In this document: positions 42,550 through 52,465 of the stretch, piece after piece | Layout of the letters: each line of letters opens with the position of its first letter | Numbering within the stretch: position 1 is the first letter of the stretch | Source of the DNA: Ensifer aridi | Lineage (GTDB): Bacteria > Pseudomonadota > Alphaproteobacteria > Rhizobiales > Rhizobiaceae | NCBI RefSeq assembly: GCF_002078505.1 | Contig: NZ_LUAV01000032.1 | Span: 248,001-312,000 of the forward strand | DNA: 64,000 nt | Direction: 5' to 3' | Made by a program: the position numbers and the translations under genes | Notes under the pieces: generated by a model | The model's input: the letters and a program-made list of their open reading frames with translations, nothing else | What the model was told of the DNA's origin: nothing | Database searches by the model: none

Positions 42550-43790
42550 TGGCCGGGTCCGATGTCATCGTGATCGGCGCGGGGGTGGTAGGGCTTTCCG
42601 CGGCGATCGCTGCCCAGGCGCGAGGGCTTTCGGTCACGGTGCTGGACCGCGAGGGGCCCGCCGCGGGGGCGTCGGCGGGCAATGCCGGGGCCTTCGCCTT
42701 CACCGATATCCTTCCGCTCGCCTCGCCGGGCATCCTCAAGAAGGCGCCGAAATGGCTCGTCGATCCGCTGGGGCCGCTGACGGTACCGCCCGCCTATGCG
42801 CTCAAGATCGCGCCCTGGATGTTCCGCTTCTGGCGCGCTTGCTCGCCGAAGCGCGTTGCGCATTCGACCGCGGCGCAAACGGCGCTGATGGATCTGTCGA
42901 AGGCAGAACTGGAGCCTTTCCTGGATCAGACCGGCACGATGCCCATGCTGCGCAAGGAGGGCAACCTCCAGGTCTATGAGGGCGAGGGGGAGTTCAAAGC
43001 CTCGCTCGCCGGCTGGAAGGCGCGGGAGGAGCACAGGATCGAGTTCCATCACCTCGATGCTGCCGAGATGGCCGAAATCCAGCCGGGGCTTTCGGTCCGC
43101 TTCACCCATGGCACCTTCACTCCCGGCTGGTACTCCATTGCCGATCCGAAGCTTTACACGCTGGCGCTTGCGGACCACTTCCGCCTCAAGGGCGGTGTGA
43201 TCGAGCGTGCGGAGGTGCTTGCGCTCAAACCCGCCGAGGGCGTCGTCGAGGTGATGGCGACAGATGGCAGAGTGCGGCGCGCGGCGCAGGTGGTGCTTTC
43301 GGCGGGAGCCTTCTCGCACCGGATCGCCCGGTCGATCGGCGAGAGCATTCCGCTCGAAACCGAGCGCGGCTACAACACCACGCTTCCCTCCGATGCCTTC
43401 GATCTGCGCACGCAGGTCACCTTCGGCGGCCACGGCTTCGTCATCACTCGTCTTTCGAGCGGGATTCGCGTCGGCGGCGCGGTGGAGCTTGGGGGACTCG
43501 AGCTGCCGCCAAATTTTCGCCGCTCAGAGGCGATGCTCAAGAAAGCGCAGGCCTTCCTGCCCGGGCTGAAGCCGGAAGGCGGGGTGCAGTGGATGGGTTT
43601 CCGCCCATCGCTCCCCGACAGTCTGCCCGCCATCGGCCGCGCCCGCGCCACGTCGCGGGTGATCTACGCTTTCGGTCACGGCCATCTCGGGCTCACCCAA
43701 TCGGCGGGCACGGCGCGCATCGTCGCCGATCTCCTGACCGGCCAGACGCCCGCGATCGACATCGCTCCCTTCTCGCCGCAACGATTCTGA
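42549..43790 (+). CDS. DadA-family FAD-dependent D-amino acid (hydroxyproline) dehydrogenase
   Basis: This 413-residue flavoprotein has the N-terminal FAD-binding motif [18 protein letters not shown] and a conserved C-terminal flavin motif ([18 protein letters not shown]). The middle matches the D-amino-acid/glycine oxidase fold ([32 protein letters not shown] in pieces). In 4-hydroxyproline catabolism a homologue oxidises cis-4-hydroxy-D-proline to the hydroxy-imine that a DapA-family deaminase then uses. The ATG at 42549 overlaps the ATPase stop. Other D-amino acids remain possible substrates. Confidence 0.87.
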   Translation: MAGSDVIVIGAGVVGLSAAIAAQARGLSVTVLDREGPAAGASAGNAGAFAFTDILPLASPGILKKAPKWLVDPLGPLTVPPAYALKIAPWMFRFWRACSPKRVAHSTAAQTALMDLSKAELEPFLDQTGTMPMLRKEGNLQVYEGEGEFKASLAGWKAREEHRIEFHHLDAAEMAEIQPGLSVRFTHGTFTPGWYSIADPKLYTLALADHFRLKGGVIERAEVLALKPAEGVVEVMATDGRVRRAAQVVLSAGAFSHRIARSIGESIPLETERGYNTTLPSDAFDLRTQVTFGGHGFVITRLSSGIRVGGAVELGGLELPPNFRRSEAMLKKAQAFLPGLKPEGGVQWMGFRPSLPDSLPAIGRARATSRVIYAFGHGHLGLTQSAGTARIVADLLTGQTPAIDIAPFSPQRF

Positions 43791-43803
43791 TGGAGGTTCG
43801 ACC

Positions 43804-43872
43804 TTGGCAACGCGTCCTTTCTTCGCCACGACGGGAATGGTGCCGATCCCGCTCCCTGCGGCTTCGTCGTAA
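43804..43872 (+). other. Possible 22-codon leader ORF ahead of aconitase X
   Basis: A TTG with GGAGG 7 nt upstream opens a 22-codon frame ([20 protein letters not shown], then SS) that ends with TAA at 43870-43872; TAAAATG then places the aconitase X ATG one base after that stop. The long gene itself has no visible SD, so it may be translated by coupling to this leader. The leader could also be a relic of a frameshifted longer N-terminus. Confidence 0.4.
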
Positions 43873-43873
43873 A

Positions 43874-45565
43874 ATGAAGCAGCCGCCACCCGCTCGCAGC
43901 ATCCTCTCGGGCTCGGCCGAAGGCCCCGTCATCGTCACGGGGGAGGCGCTGAGCTTCTGGGGCGGGGTCGATCCCGCGACCGGTCGCGTCATCGACGTGC
44001 ACCACCCGCTCAATGGCGTCTGCCTCACCTGCTCCATTCTCATGATGCCGTCGAGCCGCGGCTCCTGCACCGGCTCCGGGGTGCTCCTCGATCTCGTGGT
44101 TTCGGGACGCGCTCCGGCCGCACTCGTGTTCTCGGAGCCCGAGGACGTGCTCACGCTGGGCGCGCTGGTCGCGTCCGAGATGTTCGGCAAACCGCTGCCG
44201 GTCCTGCGCCTCGCGCCGGAGATGTTTTCCGAGCTGGCGCGCGTCAAGAGGGCGCGCATCAGCAGCAGCGCAATAGAAGCCGAGGGCCTGGCGATCCCGG
44301 TCGTCCCGCCGGCGACCGCCACACTCGATCTTACCGACACTGACCGCGCCATGCTGGATGGAGAAAAGGGCGTCGCGGCGCAGCAGGCGATGCGCATCAT
44401 CTCAGCCATGGCGGCGCAGCAGGGGGCGCGGAGCCTCGTGGACGTCACCCAGGGCCATATCGACGGCTGTATCTACGCCAGCCCGGCGAACCTGACCTTT
44501 GCCGAGAGGATGGCCGAGCTGGGGGCGAAGGTCGCGGTGCCGACGACGATGAACGCCATTTCCGTTGATTACGCCAATTGGCAGGTCCAGGGCGTGCCGC
44601 CTTCGTTCGGCGACCCGGCAGCGCGGCTCGCCGATGCCTATGTCCGCATGGGGTGCCGCCCGACCTTCACCTGCTCGCCCTATCTGCTCGACAGCGCGCC
44701 TCAGGCAGGCGAGGCGATCGCCTGGGCGGAGTCCAATGCCGTTATCTTCGCCAACAGTGTGCTCGGTGCGCGCACGGCGAAGCACCCGGATTTCCTCGAT
44801 CTCTGCATTGCGCTCACCGGGCGCGCGCCGCTTTCCGGTGTCTATCTCGACGAACATCGTAAGGCCCTGCGCATCATCGAGGTGGAACTGCCCGAGCGCG
44901 TGGACGATGCCTTCTGGCCGTTGATTGGCTATCTCGCCGGCGGTGCGGCGCCGGACCGCATACCGCTCCTCAAGGGGCTTGCCGCGGCTAGGCCCTCGCG
45001 CGACGACCTCAAGGCGCTCTGCGCTGCCTTCGGCACGACCTCCGCCGCGCCGATGCTGCATGTGGCGGGTGTGACGCCCGAGGCCGACGGCACAGCGGCG
45101 GACGAGGCCGACCACGCGGCGATCACTCGCGCCGACATGGCCGCGGCCTGGTCGCTCCTGAACGAGGGGCCGGAGGAGGTGGAACTCGTTGCCATCGGCA
45201 GTCCCCACGCTTCCCTTGCCGAATGTCGGAAACTGGCAGAGGCGTTCGGCGGCCGCGAGCGGCACCCGGATGTCGCAGTGATCGTCACGGCCGGGCGTGA
45301 GGTCATCGAGGAGGCACGACGCGAGGGCACGCTCGCGCGGCTCGAAGCCAGCGGCGTGCAGGTGTTGCCGGACCTCTGCTGGTGCTCGATCTCTGAACCG
45401 GTTTTCCCGACACGGACCCGCGCCGTAATGACCAATTCCGGCAAATACGCCCATTACGGCCCGGGTCTATCCGGCCGGGCCGTGCGCTTCGGCAGCCTTG
45501 CCGATTGCGTCACGGCCGCCCTGAGGGGCCGCGCGCCGGCACGGCTGCCGGACTGGCTTTCCTGA
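43874..45565 (+). CDS. Aconitase X (single-chain), probable cis-3-hydroxy-L-proline dehydratase
   Basis: This is a 563-residue protein from the ATG at 43874. The DUF126-type small domain is at the N-terminus (about 8-130; [20 protein letters not shown] and the [10 protein letters not shown] loop). The DUF521/aconitase X large domain follows (about 150-560; [21 protein letters not shown] in pieces, [45 protein letters not shown] in pieces). Small-then-large fusion is the single-polypeptide (type I) form; others use two genes. Bacterial aconitase X enzymes have been shown to dehydrate cis-3-hydroxy-L-proline to pyrroline-2-carboxylate, which fits the Ldh2-type reductase in this locus. An in-frame ATG at 43790 adds 28 basic residues of no family character. 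Confidence 0.88.
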   Translation: MKQPPPARSILSGSAEGPVIVTGEALSFWGGVDPATGRVIDVHHPLNGVCLTCSILMMPSSRGSCTGSGVLLDLVVSGRAPAALVFSEPEDVLTLGALVASEMFGKPLPVLRLAPEMFSELARVKRARISSSAIEAEGLAIPVVPPATATLDLTDTDRAMLDGEKGVAAQQAMRIISAMAAQQGARSLVDVTQGHIDGCIYASPANLTFAERMAELGAKVAVPTTMNAISVDYANWQVQGVPPSFGDPAARLADAYVRMGCRPTFTCSPYLLDSAPQAGEAIAWAESNAVIFANSVLGARTAKHPDFLDLCIALTGRAPLSGVYLDEHRKALRIIEVELPERVDDAFWPLIGYLAGGAAPDRIPLLKGLAAARPSRDDLKALCAAFGTTSAAPMLHVAGVTPEADGTAADEADHAAITRADMAAAWSLLNEGPEEVELVAIGSPHASLAECRKLAEAFGGRERHPDVAVIVTAGREVIEEARREGTLARLEASGVQVLPDLCWCSISEPVFPTRTRAVMTNSGKYAHYGPGLSGRAVRFGSLADCVTAALRGRAPARLPDWLS

Positions 45566-45577
45566 GAGGAGTACCCG

Positions 45578-46606
45578 ATGCGCAGCACGAAAACTATTCA
45601 TGTGATCTCCGCTCACGCCGAGGGCGAGGTGGGCGATGTGATCGTCGGCGGCGTCGCGCCTCCGCCGGGTGACACCATCTGGGAACAGAGCCGCTGGATC
45701 GCCCGCGACCAGACGCTGCGCAACTTCGTGCTGAACGAGCCGCGCGGCGGCGTCTTCCGCCATGTCAACCTCCTGGTGCCGCCGAAGCACCCGGAGGCCG
45801 ATGCCGCCTTCATCATCATGGAGCCGGAAGATACGCCGCCCATGTCGGGTTCGAACTCGATCTGCGTCTCCACGGTGCTGCTCGACAGCGGCATTCTGCC
45901 GATGACGGAGCCGGTGACGGAAATCACGCTAGAAGCCCCGGGCGGTCTCGTCCGCGTGCGGGCGGAATGCCGCAACGGCAAGGCCGAACGCATCTTCGTC
46001 CAGAACCTGCCGAGCTTTGCCGAGCGGCTGGATGCGAAGCTCGAGGTCGAGGGGCTTGGCACGCTCACCGTCGACACTGCCTATGGCGGTGACAGTTTCG
46101 TTATCGTGGATGCGGCGGCAATGGGCTTCGGCCTGAAGCCGGACGAGGCGCATGATATTGCCAGCCTCGGTGTCCGGATCACCAATGCGGCCAATGCACA
46201 GCTCGGTTTCCACCACCCGGAAAACCCCGAGTGGCGGCATTTCTCCTTCTGCCTTTTCGCAGGTCCCGTGGAGCGCACGGCGGAGGGTCTGCGCGCCGGC
46301 GCGGCCGTCGCGATCCAGCCGGGCAAGGTCGACCGCTCGCCGACCGGCACGGCGCTCTCGGCCCGCATGGCCGTTCTGCATGCCCGCGGTGAAATGAGAC
46401 CGGAGGACCGGCTGACGGCGGTTTCACTGATCGGCTCGACCTTCTCCGGCCGCATCGTCGGCACTATTCGGGTCGGAGACCGGCCGGGGATCCTGCCGGA
46501 AATCTCGGGCCGCGGCTGGATCACGGGCATTCATCAGCACATGCTCGACCCTTCCGATCCCTGGCCGGAGGGTTATCGGCTGACCGATACCTGGGGTGCG
46601 CGTTGA
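45578..46606 (+). CDS. Proline racemase-family protein with Ser90/Thr256 in place of catalytic cysteines
   Basis: This 342-residue cytosolic protein has the two-lobed proline racemase fold. The first catalytic site, normally MCGHG, reads MSGSNSIC, so the acid/base Cys is Ser90. The second, normally DRSPCGTG, reads [20 protein letters not shown], so Cys is Thr256. Known members of the family include proline racemases and 4-hydroxyproline 2-epimerases (Cys/Cys) and trans-3-hydroxy-L-proline dehydratases (Cys/Thr). The Ser/Thr pair fits neither group, so its reaction is uncertain: a dehydratase-like elimination or an altered epimerisation are both possible. The SD GAGAGGAG is 6 nt upstream. It is the last gene of the hydroxyproline-type operon. 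Confidence 0.87.
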   Translation: MRSTKTIHVISAHAEGEVGDVIVGGVAPPPGDTIWEQSRWIARDQTLRNFVLNEPRGGVFRHVNLLVPPKHPEADAAFIIMEPEDTPPMSGSNSICVSTVLLDSGILPMTEPVTEITLEAPGGLVRVRAECRNGKAERIFVQNLPSFAERLDAKLEVEGLGTLTVDTAYGGDSFVIVDAAAMGFGLKPDEAHDIASLGVRITNAANAQLGFHHPENPEWRHFSFCLFAGPVERTAEGLRAGAAVAIQPGKVDRSPTGTALSARMAVLHARGEMRPEDRLTAVSLIGSTFSGRIVGTIRVGDRPGILPEISGRGWITGIHQHMLDPSDPWPEGYRLTDTWGAR

Positions 46607-46628
46607 GCGTCTGAGCGCGGAGCTTGCG

Positions 46629-47651
46629 TCAGCGCCAGCCGAGCGCGGGGGCGACGTGGGTCAGGATCGCCTCGATGACGTGCGCGTTATAGGCCACGCC
46701 GAGCTGGTTGGGGACGGTCAGGAGCAGCGTGTCGGCCTCAGCTATGGCCTCGTCCTTCACCAATTGCTCCACGAGCACGTCCGGTTCGGCGGCGTAGCTG
46801 CGGCCGAAAATCGCCCGCGTCTTCTCGTCGATGAAGCCGATTTTGTCTTCGCTCTGGTTTCCGCGTCCGAAGTAGGCGCGGTCCCGGTCGTCCACCAATG
46901 CGAAGATGCTCCGGCTGACCGACACGCGCGGCTCGCGCCCGTGACCGGCTGCCTTCCAGGCCTCCCGGAACACCCGGATCTGCTCGGCCTGCTGGACATG
47001 GAACGGAAGCCCGCTCTCATCATCCTTGAGCGTCGAGCTCTGCAGGTTCATCCCGAGCTTGGCCGCCCAGGCCGCCGTGGCGTTCGAGCTGGCGCCCCAC
47101 CAGATCCGATCGCGCAGGCCTTCGGAGTGCGGCTCGATGCGCAGCAGCCCTGGAGGATTGGGAAACATCGGCCGTGGGTTGGGTTGAGCAAACCCTTCTC
47201 CGCGTAGCACGTCCAGCAGAACCTCCGCGTGGCGCCTGGCCATGTCCGCGTCGCTCTCGCCCTCGGCCGGCGCATAACCGAAGTGGCGCCAGCCGTCGAT
47301 CACCTGCTCGGGAGAGCCGCGGCTTATGCCCAGTTGCAGCCGCCCGCCGGCGATGATGTCGGCCGCGCCTGCGTCCTCGGCCATGTACAACGGGTTCTCG
47401 TATCGCATGTCGATAACCGCGGTGCCGATCTCGATGCGGCTGGTTTTCGCGCCAATGGCCGAAAGCAGCGGAAACGGTGAGCCGAGCTGCCGGGCGAAGT
47501 GATGCACGCGGAAATACGCACCATCGGCTCCCAACTCCTCGGCAGCAACGGCCAGGTCGATGGACTGCAGGAGAGCGTCGGAGGCCGACCGCGTCTGCGA
47601 TTGGGGCGAAGGGGTCCAATGCCCGAACGAAAGGAAGCCGATCTTCTTCAT
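46629..47651 (-). CDS. LLM-class flavin-dependent oxidoreductase (luciferase-like)
   Basis: This 340-residue protein has the bacterial luciferase-like TIM barrel: KIGFLSFGHW at the start, AVAAEELGADGAYFRVHHFARQ, IEIGTAVIDMRYENPLYMAEDAGAADIIAGGRLQLGISRGSPEQVIDGW in pieces, and RIWWGASSNATAAWAAKLG. Such enzymes are FMN- or F420-dependent monooxygenases or reductases with many substrates. No flavin reductase gene is adjacent. It is convergent with the hydroxyproline operon and 17 bp downstream of a tiny membrane-protein gene. Confidence 0.88.
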   Translation of the reverse strand: MKKIGFLSFGHWTPSPQSQTRSASDALLQSIDLAVAAEELGADGAYFRVHHFARQLGSPFPLLSAIGAKTSRIEIGTAVIDMRYENPLYMAEDAGAADIIAGGRLQLGISRGSPEQVIDGWRHFGYAPAEGESDADMARRHAEVLLDVLRGEGFAQPNPRPMFPNPPGLLRIEPHSEGLRDRIWWGASSNATAAWAAKLGMNLQSSTLKDDESGLPFHVQQAEQIRVFREAWKAAGHGREPRVSVSRSIFALVDDRDRAYFGRGNQSEDKIGFIDEKTRAIFGRSYAAEPDVLVEQLVKDEAIAEADTLLLTVPNQLGVAYNAHVIEAILTHVAPALGWR

Positions 47652-47668
47652 GATTATGCTGTCCGAAT

Positions 47669-47830
47669 TCAGAACACCGCCAGGTATCTCAGCAACGCCA
47701 GGATACCAATGATGATCACGATTGCCTGCACGATCTGTTTGGTGCGTCCGTCGATGGGAAGGCGATTGACGAGATAGAGCACAAGAATGACGACGAGAAA
47801 GGTAATCAGGATACTGATGAGTATGGACAT
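47669..47830 (-). CDS. Thivi_2564-type small membrane protein (53 aa)
   Basis: The 53-residue product begins MSILISILITFLVVILVLYL, then NRLPIDGRTKQIVQAIVIII and ends LLRYLAVF. It has two hydrophobic helices separated by the short loop NRLPIDGRTKQ, the pattern I recall for the Thivi_2564 family of tiny bacterial membrane proteins. GGGGG lies 8-12 nt before the ATG. It is in the same direction as, and just upstream of, the LLM-class oxidoreductase. Function is unknown. Confidence 0.75.
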   Translation of the reverse strand: MSILISILITFLVVILVLYLVNRLPIDGRTKQIVQAIVIIIGILALLRYLAVF

Positions 47831-47929
47831 GTTTCGTGCCCCCGTTGAGCTTGCTTCATCAATCCTTCAACTATGGGAGGTCCGAGGGAAGGCAAGCGGT
47901 TGCATGTTCCGCCGGCGCAAAATTGCTTC

Positions 47930-47979
47930 GTGCTACAGCGACGCGCGTCTTAACAGACCCGCAAAGATCGCTGTAGCAC
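47930..47979. repeat. Palindromic repeat near selC (copy 1)
   Basis: GTGCTACAGCGA (47930-47941) and its perfect complement TCGCTGTAGCAC (47968-47979) enclose a 26-base loop that has its own GCG-rich partial complementarity (GCGCGTCT/AGACCCGC). The 12-base arm recurs at 48211-48222 on the other side of the tRNA. I recall this GTGCTACAGCG palindrome as a common Sinorhizobium intergenic element; the name is not searched. Confidence 0.75.
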
Positions 47980-48056
47980 TTTGAGTTGCTGCAGGTTTTT
48001 TTATCCTTAATCGGTCACGATTTAGGAAACATGGAGTAATCAGGGCTGCGTGCTGA

Positions 48057-48152
48057 TGGCGGAAGAGAGTGGGAGTCGAACCCACCAAAGACCGTCTCTC
48101 GGCCCCTCCCGGATTTGAAGTCCGGACGCCCCACCGGGGACGCATCTCCTCC
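48057..48152 (-). tRNA. selC: tRNA-Sec (anticodon UCA)
   Basis: Read on the minus strand, the 96-base gene begins GGAGGAGATGCG and ends CTCTCTTCCGCCA with CCA encoded. The acceptor stem pairs over 8 bp (one G-U), which is typical of tRNA-Sec. The anticodon arm reads CCGGACTTCAAATCCGG, giving the anticodon TCA that reads UGA. A long variable arm (GGCCGAGAGACGG region) and the T arm with GGTTCGACTCC follow. It lies 61 bases from selB, on the same strand as selA/selB and fdoGHI. It would be charged with Ser and converted to Sec-tRNA by SelA. Confidence 0.95.
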
Positions 48153-48210
48153 TGAAACTCGATCCAGCTACTGCATGATTCCTGAGGACAAAATCACGCA
48201 ACAATTGAAA

Positions 48211-48247
48211 GTGCTACAGCGACCTTTGCGCGTCCGATAAGACGCGC
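48211..48247. repeat. Palindromic repeat overlapping the selB 3' end (copy 2)
   Basis: The arm GTGCTACAGCGA (48211-48222) matches copy 1, and GCGCGTC-CGATAA-GACGCGC (48228-48247) forms the inner hairpin. The right-hand outer arm is missing. The selB stop codon (48214-48216) and its last residues, reading [10 protein letters not shown], are encoded inside the element, so the repeat has supplied the end of the protein. Confidence 0.8.
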
Positions 48248-50196
48248 GCCGCCGCAGTGACAGCATTCGACAAATTGCCGAAGAAATCCAGACGGTTCCG
48301 GTTGAGGCGGCGCAGGTCCCCGCGTCTGAGCGTGACGCTGTGACGATCGAAGAAGTCGAGGATCTGGATGGCGACCTTGCGGCCGTTTTCGAGGCGATCG
48401 CGAAACTGCATGGCGGTAAACCAGCCTTGTTCGGCAGCGGCGCTGATCTCGTCCATGACAGCCACCATCTCCGCGACCACGTCGCGCAGAAAGAAATGAT
48501 CGTGCGCCACCTCATGCACCCTGCCCATGCGGCTGCTGAGTTTCAGGAGCCGGCGCACCTCGCCTTCCGGAACCGCCAGCAGTCCGGCAATATCGCGCAC
48601 GCGTGGCGGGCGAAACCGTTCGCTCCCCCCGAGCAGGGGCTCGATGTCTTTCCAGAGCCGCTCGTCGGCCGGGGTCATGGTGACCCGATGCTCGGCGAGC
48701 CGGACCCACGCTCCATCGAGCACAGTCTCTCCCTCTCGGACGAGCGCATGCAAAGCTGCGCGGAATGCGGGCGCCGGTAGGCGAAATTCGAGCTGCGCGC
48801 GCAATCGTTCGACGCCCATGCCAAGCAGGTCCGGATTGTCCGCATGGAAAGATCGAAGCCGTGCGAGAATGTCACGCCGCAGCCTCTGCCAGCTCTCCAT
48901 GGACATGGCGAGCGTTGCGGCATCGGATTTAAGTTGCACGACATTCAAGGACTCTGACAGTGCCTCGGCTTCGCCCGCGGCCATTGCCCAGTCGCGCGCA
49001 AAGGCGCCGATGTCGACCAGATAGGGGGGAACGGCAAGCAGTGCCTCGATCGTCTGTCTCGGCTCGCTCGACGACAGTGCGGCGAGTTGGGCCATCCGCT
49101 CTTGAGTGCGGCGCTTGCGCGCGGGGGCGCGCAGGTCCAGAAAGCTGCCGCCGCCGATCGTGCGCCGGGCAGACGTGTCGCGAACGACATAGCGGTCTCC
49201 GGCTGCCGCCGCGATCGGCCGTTCCAGCACGAGCTGGACGAGCGTGCGCGCTCCTGGCGTGACCGGCTCGTCCGCCAAGAGGACGATGCGGGCTCCGACC
49301 TCCGCCGACGCATGATGGAGCCTGACCGGAAACCAATGGCCGATCGGTTTGGGCTCCGAACCGAGCACACGCAACGTCGCGTCAATTCGGCTGGTCGGCG
49401 CATGCAGGCTATGGTCGCAGACCACGTCGCCGCGGCCGATTGCCGTTTTCGTGATCCCCGGACCGACGAGGTTGAGTGCGCAGCGATCACCCGCGCGGCC
49501 AATCTCACTCGGCCTGTTCTGCGCATGGATCGATCGCACGCGCGCCTCAAGGCCCGAAGGGCTGATGGTGAGCCGGTCCTCTACCGACACTTGTCCCGAA
49601 AGAACGGTTCCGGTGACCACTGTGCCCGCGCCCTGAATGGTGAATGAGCGATCGACGGCAAGCCGGAATCGCCCGCTTGTCTGCCGCCGCTTGAGATTGT
49701 GCGCGGCGGCGACGATTTCGTCGCGCAGCAGCGCCACGCCGCTGCCCGACACGGTCGAAACCGGGATCATGATTGCCTCGGCAAGTGCCGTGCCCGAAAG
49801 CGCGTCCCGCATCGCCTTTTCGACTTCCGCAAGGCGGCCGTCCGTCACGAGATCGGCTTTGGTGATGGCGACGACCCCTTGTTCGGTGCCGAGTAGATCG
49901 ACGATCGCCAGATGCTCTCGCGTCTGCGGCATGACGCCGTCATCGGCCGCGACAACGAGCAGAACGAAATCGATGCCGCTGGCGCCCGCCAGCATGGTGT
50001 GGATGAACTTCTCGTGGCCGGGGACGTCGACGAAACCGATCGTCTCCAGGCCCTCGACCGGCATATAGGCAAAGCCGAGATCGATCGATATGCCGCGATC
50101 CTTCTCCTCCTTCAGGCGATCGGTGTCGACGCCGGTCAGCGCCCGCACGAGCGACGTCTTGCCGTGATCGATATGGCCGGCGGTCCCGACGATCAC
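48214..50196 (-). CDS. selB: Selenocysteine-specific elongation factor SelB
   Basis: This is a 660-residue protein with a GTG start at 50196, overlapping the Sel1-gene stop (GTGA); AGGAGG lies just upstream. The GTPase domain shows G1 [20 protein letters not shown]3 [13 protein letters not shown] and G4 TKAD. EF-Tu-like domains II and III follow, then a long C-terminal tail of winged helices (about 400-655) for SECIS RNA binding. This protein is about 45 residues longer than the E. coli factor. The C-terminus is derived from a palindromic repeat. SelB delivers Sec-tRNA to the UGA codon of fdoG. Confidence 0.95.
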   Translation of the reverse strand: MIVGTAGHIDHGKTSLVRALTGVDTDRLKEEKDRGISIDLGFAYMPVEGLETIGFVDVPGHEKFIHTMLAGASGIDFVLLVVAADDGVMPQTREHLAIVDLLGTEQGVVAITKADLVTDGRLAEVEKAMRDALSGTALAEAIMIPVSTVSGSGVALLRDEIVAAAHNLKRRQTSGRFRLAVDRSFTIQGAGTVVTGTVLSGQVSVEDRLTISPSGLEARVRSIHAQNRPSEIGRAGDRCALNLVGPGITKTAIGRGDVVCDHSLHAPTSRIDATLRVLGSEPKPIGHWFPVRLHHASAEVGARIVLLADEPVTPGARTLVQLVLERPIAAAAGDRYVVRDTSARRTIGGGSFLDLRAPARKRRTQERMAQLAALSSSEPRQTIEALLAVPPYLVDIGAFARDWAMAAGEAEALSESLNVVQLKSDAATLAMSMESWQRLRRDILARLRSFHADNPDLLGMGVERLRAQLEFRLPAPAFRAALHALVREGETVLDGAWVRLAEHRVTMTPADERLWKDIEPLLGGSERFRPPRVRDIAGLLAVPEGEVRRLLKLSSRMGRVHEVAHDHFFLRDVVAEMVAVMDEISAAAEQGWFTAMQFRDRLENGRKVAIQILDFFDRHSVTLRRGDLRRLNRNRLDFFGNLSNAVTAAARVLSDAQRSL

Positions 50197-51020
50197 CTGC
50201 GATCCTCCTCCTTTGCGCGCTGAAGCGGCACCGATGTTTCGGTGAGCGGAAGCGCGGCGCGGCGCTCGGCCTCCTGCAACTGCTCGGCATCGAGTGTCGC
50301 GCGCACGACGTCGAAGAATGGCGCGGCCAGCGCGCTGCCGCCTCGACGCGCCCTTATCAGCCAGGCGAAGGCTTCGACCGGATCGCGCGCGACGCCACTT
50401 CCGAGATGATAGGCCGCACCGAGCATCGCCTGTCCGTCAGCGTCGCCGGCTCGCGCGCCGCGGCCCCACCAGTAGGCCGCCTCGACCGGATCGCGCGTGA
50501 CCCCGATAGCATTGTGGTAGAGCATCCCGAGCCGCGTCATCGACGAGGCGGAGCCGTTCTTCGCGGCGGCGAGCGCCCAGCGGCGCGCTTCCGCGAAATC
50601 GGGTTCGATGAGATCGCCCTCCAGGAGCATCCAGCTCAGCATGTCCTGAGCTTCGGCGTCGTTCTGTTCTGCGGCCTGGTGATAAAGCGCGGCCGCCCTT
50701 GGATAGTCCGGCGCTATTCCCTCTCCCCTGAGGAGAAGCGAGGCGAGGTTGCGCTGACCGACGGGATCGCCGGCCTCGGCGGAAAGGCCCAGCCAATGGT
50801 AGGCAAGATCGGTATCTCGGGCGACGCCCAACCCTCCCGCAAAGCAAGCGCCGATATTGTTCTGGGCCCTTGCATTTCCCGCCCGGGCGAGGGGCTCCCA
50901 TACGGAAAGAGCGGTTTCGTAGTCGCCGTCGCGGGCGGCTGCGAGCGCCTTTGCCATGGCCGCCTCAGGGGATGCATCGCCCTCGCCCGGTCTTTGCAGC
51001 AAGCGGCTGAGAAGGCTCAC
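50193..51020 (-). CDS. Sel1-repeat protein coupled between selA and selB
   Basis: This 275-residue protein has at least five Sel1-like (TPR-type) repeats in residues 30-235, with the typical glycine spacing ([108 protein letters not shown], in pieces). No signal peptide is visible. The GTG start at 51020 overlaps the selA stop, and its stop overlaps the selB start, so the three genes are tightly coupled. Sel1 repeats form protein-interaction solenoids; a scaffolding or chaperone role in selenoprotein synthesis or formate dehydrogenase assembly is inferred from position only. Confidence 0.9.
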   Translation of the reverse strand: MSLLSRLLQRPGEGDASPEAAMAKALAAARDGDYETALSVWEPLARAGNARAQNNIGACFAGGLGVARDTDLAYHWLGLSAEAGDPVGQRNLASLLLRGEGIAPDYPRAAALYHQAAEQNDAEAQDMLSWMLLEGDLIEPDFAEARRWALAAAKNGSASSMTRLGMLYHNAIGVTRDPVEAAYWWGRGARAGDADGQAMLGAAYHLGSGVARDPVEAFAWLIRARRGGSALAAPFFDVVRATLDAEQLQEAERRAALPLTETSVPLQRAKEEDRR

Positions 51021-52429
51021 GACGAGGATCCTCCAGCCGATGGACCGAGACGCGCGAGATTGGCGATGAAGCCTTCCTCATCCTCGAGGCAACGCAAATC
51101 GAGCACAAGCGATCCGTGTTCGATGCGGCCGATGACTGGCATCGGCAGGCTTCTGAGCGCCGCCGCCAATTCGGCAAGCATGCGACCGCTGCCGGAAGGT
51201 GGCGCGAGCGCCAGTCCGGCGCTCGGCACGGTGGCGAGCGGCAAGGCGCCTGAGCCGATCTGGCTGCCGCAGTCGATCACCGAAACGTCGAATGCGCCGT
51301 CCACCGCCCGCTCCACCACGGAAGCCAGCTGCTCGGCCTGCCGACGGATGTCGGCCTGCGGACGGGCGAGCAGACGCATCGTCGGCAGGCGTTCGCTCAG
51401 GCGGTCCGGGTCGCGATAGAGCCTGAGCGTTGCCGCGAGCGCCGCAAGGCGGATCTTGTCGACGCGCAGCGCACGCTTCATCGGATTCCTGTTGATCCTG
51501 TCGAGAAGGTCGCCACGGCCGACGATAAAGCCGGCCTGAGGTCCGCCAAGCAGCTTGTCGCCGGAAAAGGTGACGATATCGGCGCCGTCGGCGATCGCTT
51601 CGGCGACGGTCGGCTCATGCGCGAGCCCGAAGCGGTCGAGATCGGTAAGCGTACCCGAACCGAGATCGTTGACGAGCGGCAGCCCGTGTTCATGGGCGAT
51701 TGCCGCGAGCTCGCGTGCCCCGACCTCCTTGGTGAAGCCTTCGATGCGATAGTTGGAGGTATGGACCTTCAAGATAAGGCCGGTATCGGGGCCGATAGCA
51801 TCCCGGTAATCCCGGGCATGGGTGCGGTTCGTGGTACCGACCTCGACGAGGCGGACGCCGGAGCGCAGCATGATATCCGGCATGCGGAATGCTCCGCCGA
51901 TTTCAATGAGCTCGCCACGCGAGACGATCGCTTGCCTGCCGGCCGACAGACTGTTCAATGTCAGCATGACGGCTGCAGCATTGTTGTTGACGACGGTTGC
52001 ATCCTCAGCGCCGGTCAGCTCCACGATGAGCGCCCGCAGGTGGTCGTCCCTTTCGCCGCGTTTGCCGCTCTCGAGGTCGAATTCGAGCGCCACCGCCTCG
52101 CGCATCGCCTCCGTCGCGGCATCGATCGCCGCTTCCGCCAGCAAGGCGCGACCGAGATTGGTGTGGAGCACGGTTCCCGTCAGATTGAACAGGGGGCGGA
52201 GTGACGATCGGTCATTTGCCTCGAGTGCCGCGATGGCGGCTATTGCGATCGCCTCCAAGGAGGGGACTTCTGCGCCGTCGCGCACCGCATTCCGGATCGT
52301 AGTCAGCACGCGCCGCAGGGCCTCGGCAACAGCCGGTCGCCCGAAACATTCGATCGCCTCGACGGCAGCGGCCGATCGCAGCAGCTCGTCCACCGACGGG
52401 ATGTCACGCAACCTGATATTGGCGTCCAT
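51017..52429 (-). CDS. selA: L-seryl-tRNA(Sec) selenium transferase
   Basis: This 470-residue PLP enzyme converts Ser-tRNA-Sec to Sec-tRNA-Sec using selenophosphate. Family features are clear: [21 protein letters not shown] near residue 80, [29 protein letters not shown], the PLP Lys in [21 protein letters not shown], and [20 protein letters not shown]. The SD AGGAG is 7 nt before the ATG. It is downstream of fdhE by 36 bp and coupled to the Sel1-repeat gene, inside the fdo operon. Confidence 0.96.
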   Translation of the reverse strand: MDANIRLRDIPSVDELLRSAAAVEAIECFGRPAVAEALRRVLTTIRNAVRDGAEVPSLEAIAIAAIAALEANDRSSLRPLFNLTGTVLHTNLGRALLAEAAIDAATEAMREAVALEFDLESGKRGERDDHLRALIVELTGAEDATVVNNNAAAVMLTLNSLSAGRQAIVSRGELIEIGGAFRMPDIMLRSGVRLVEVGTTNRTHARDYRDAIGPDTGLILKVHTSNYRIEGFTKEVGARELAAIAHEHGLPLVNDLGSGTLTDLDRFGLAHEPTVAEAIADGADIVTFSGDKLLGGPQAGFIVGRGDLLDRINRNPMKRALRVDKIRLAALAATLRLYRDPDRLSERLPTMRLLARPQADIRRQAEQLASVVERAVDGAFDVSVIDCGSQIGSGALPLATVPSAGLALAPPSGSGRMLAELAAALRSLPMPVIGRIEHGSLVLDLRCLEDEEGFIANLARLGPSAGGSSS

Positions 52430-52465
52430 TCCAGCTCTCCTGGGGTGCGCCTCTTTCGATCCAAT

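Noticed and set aside
48057-48152. Ordinary tRNA-Ser with long variable arm
   Set aside because: The anticodon is TCA, the acceptor stem has 8 bp, and it lies beside selB and selA, all pointing to tRNA-Sec.
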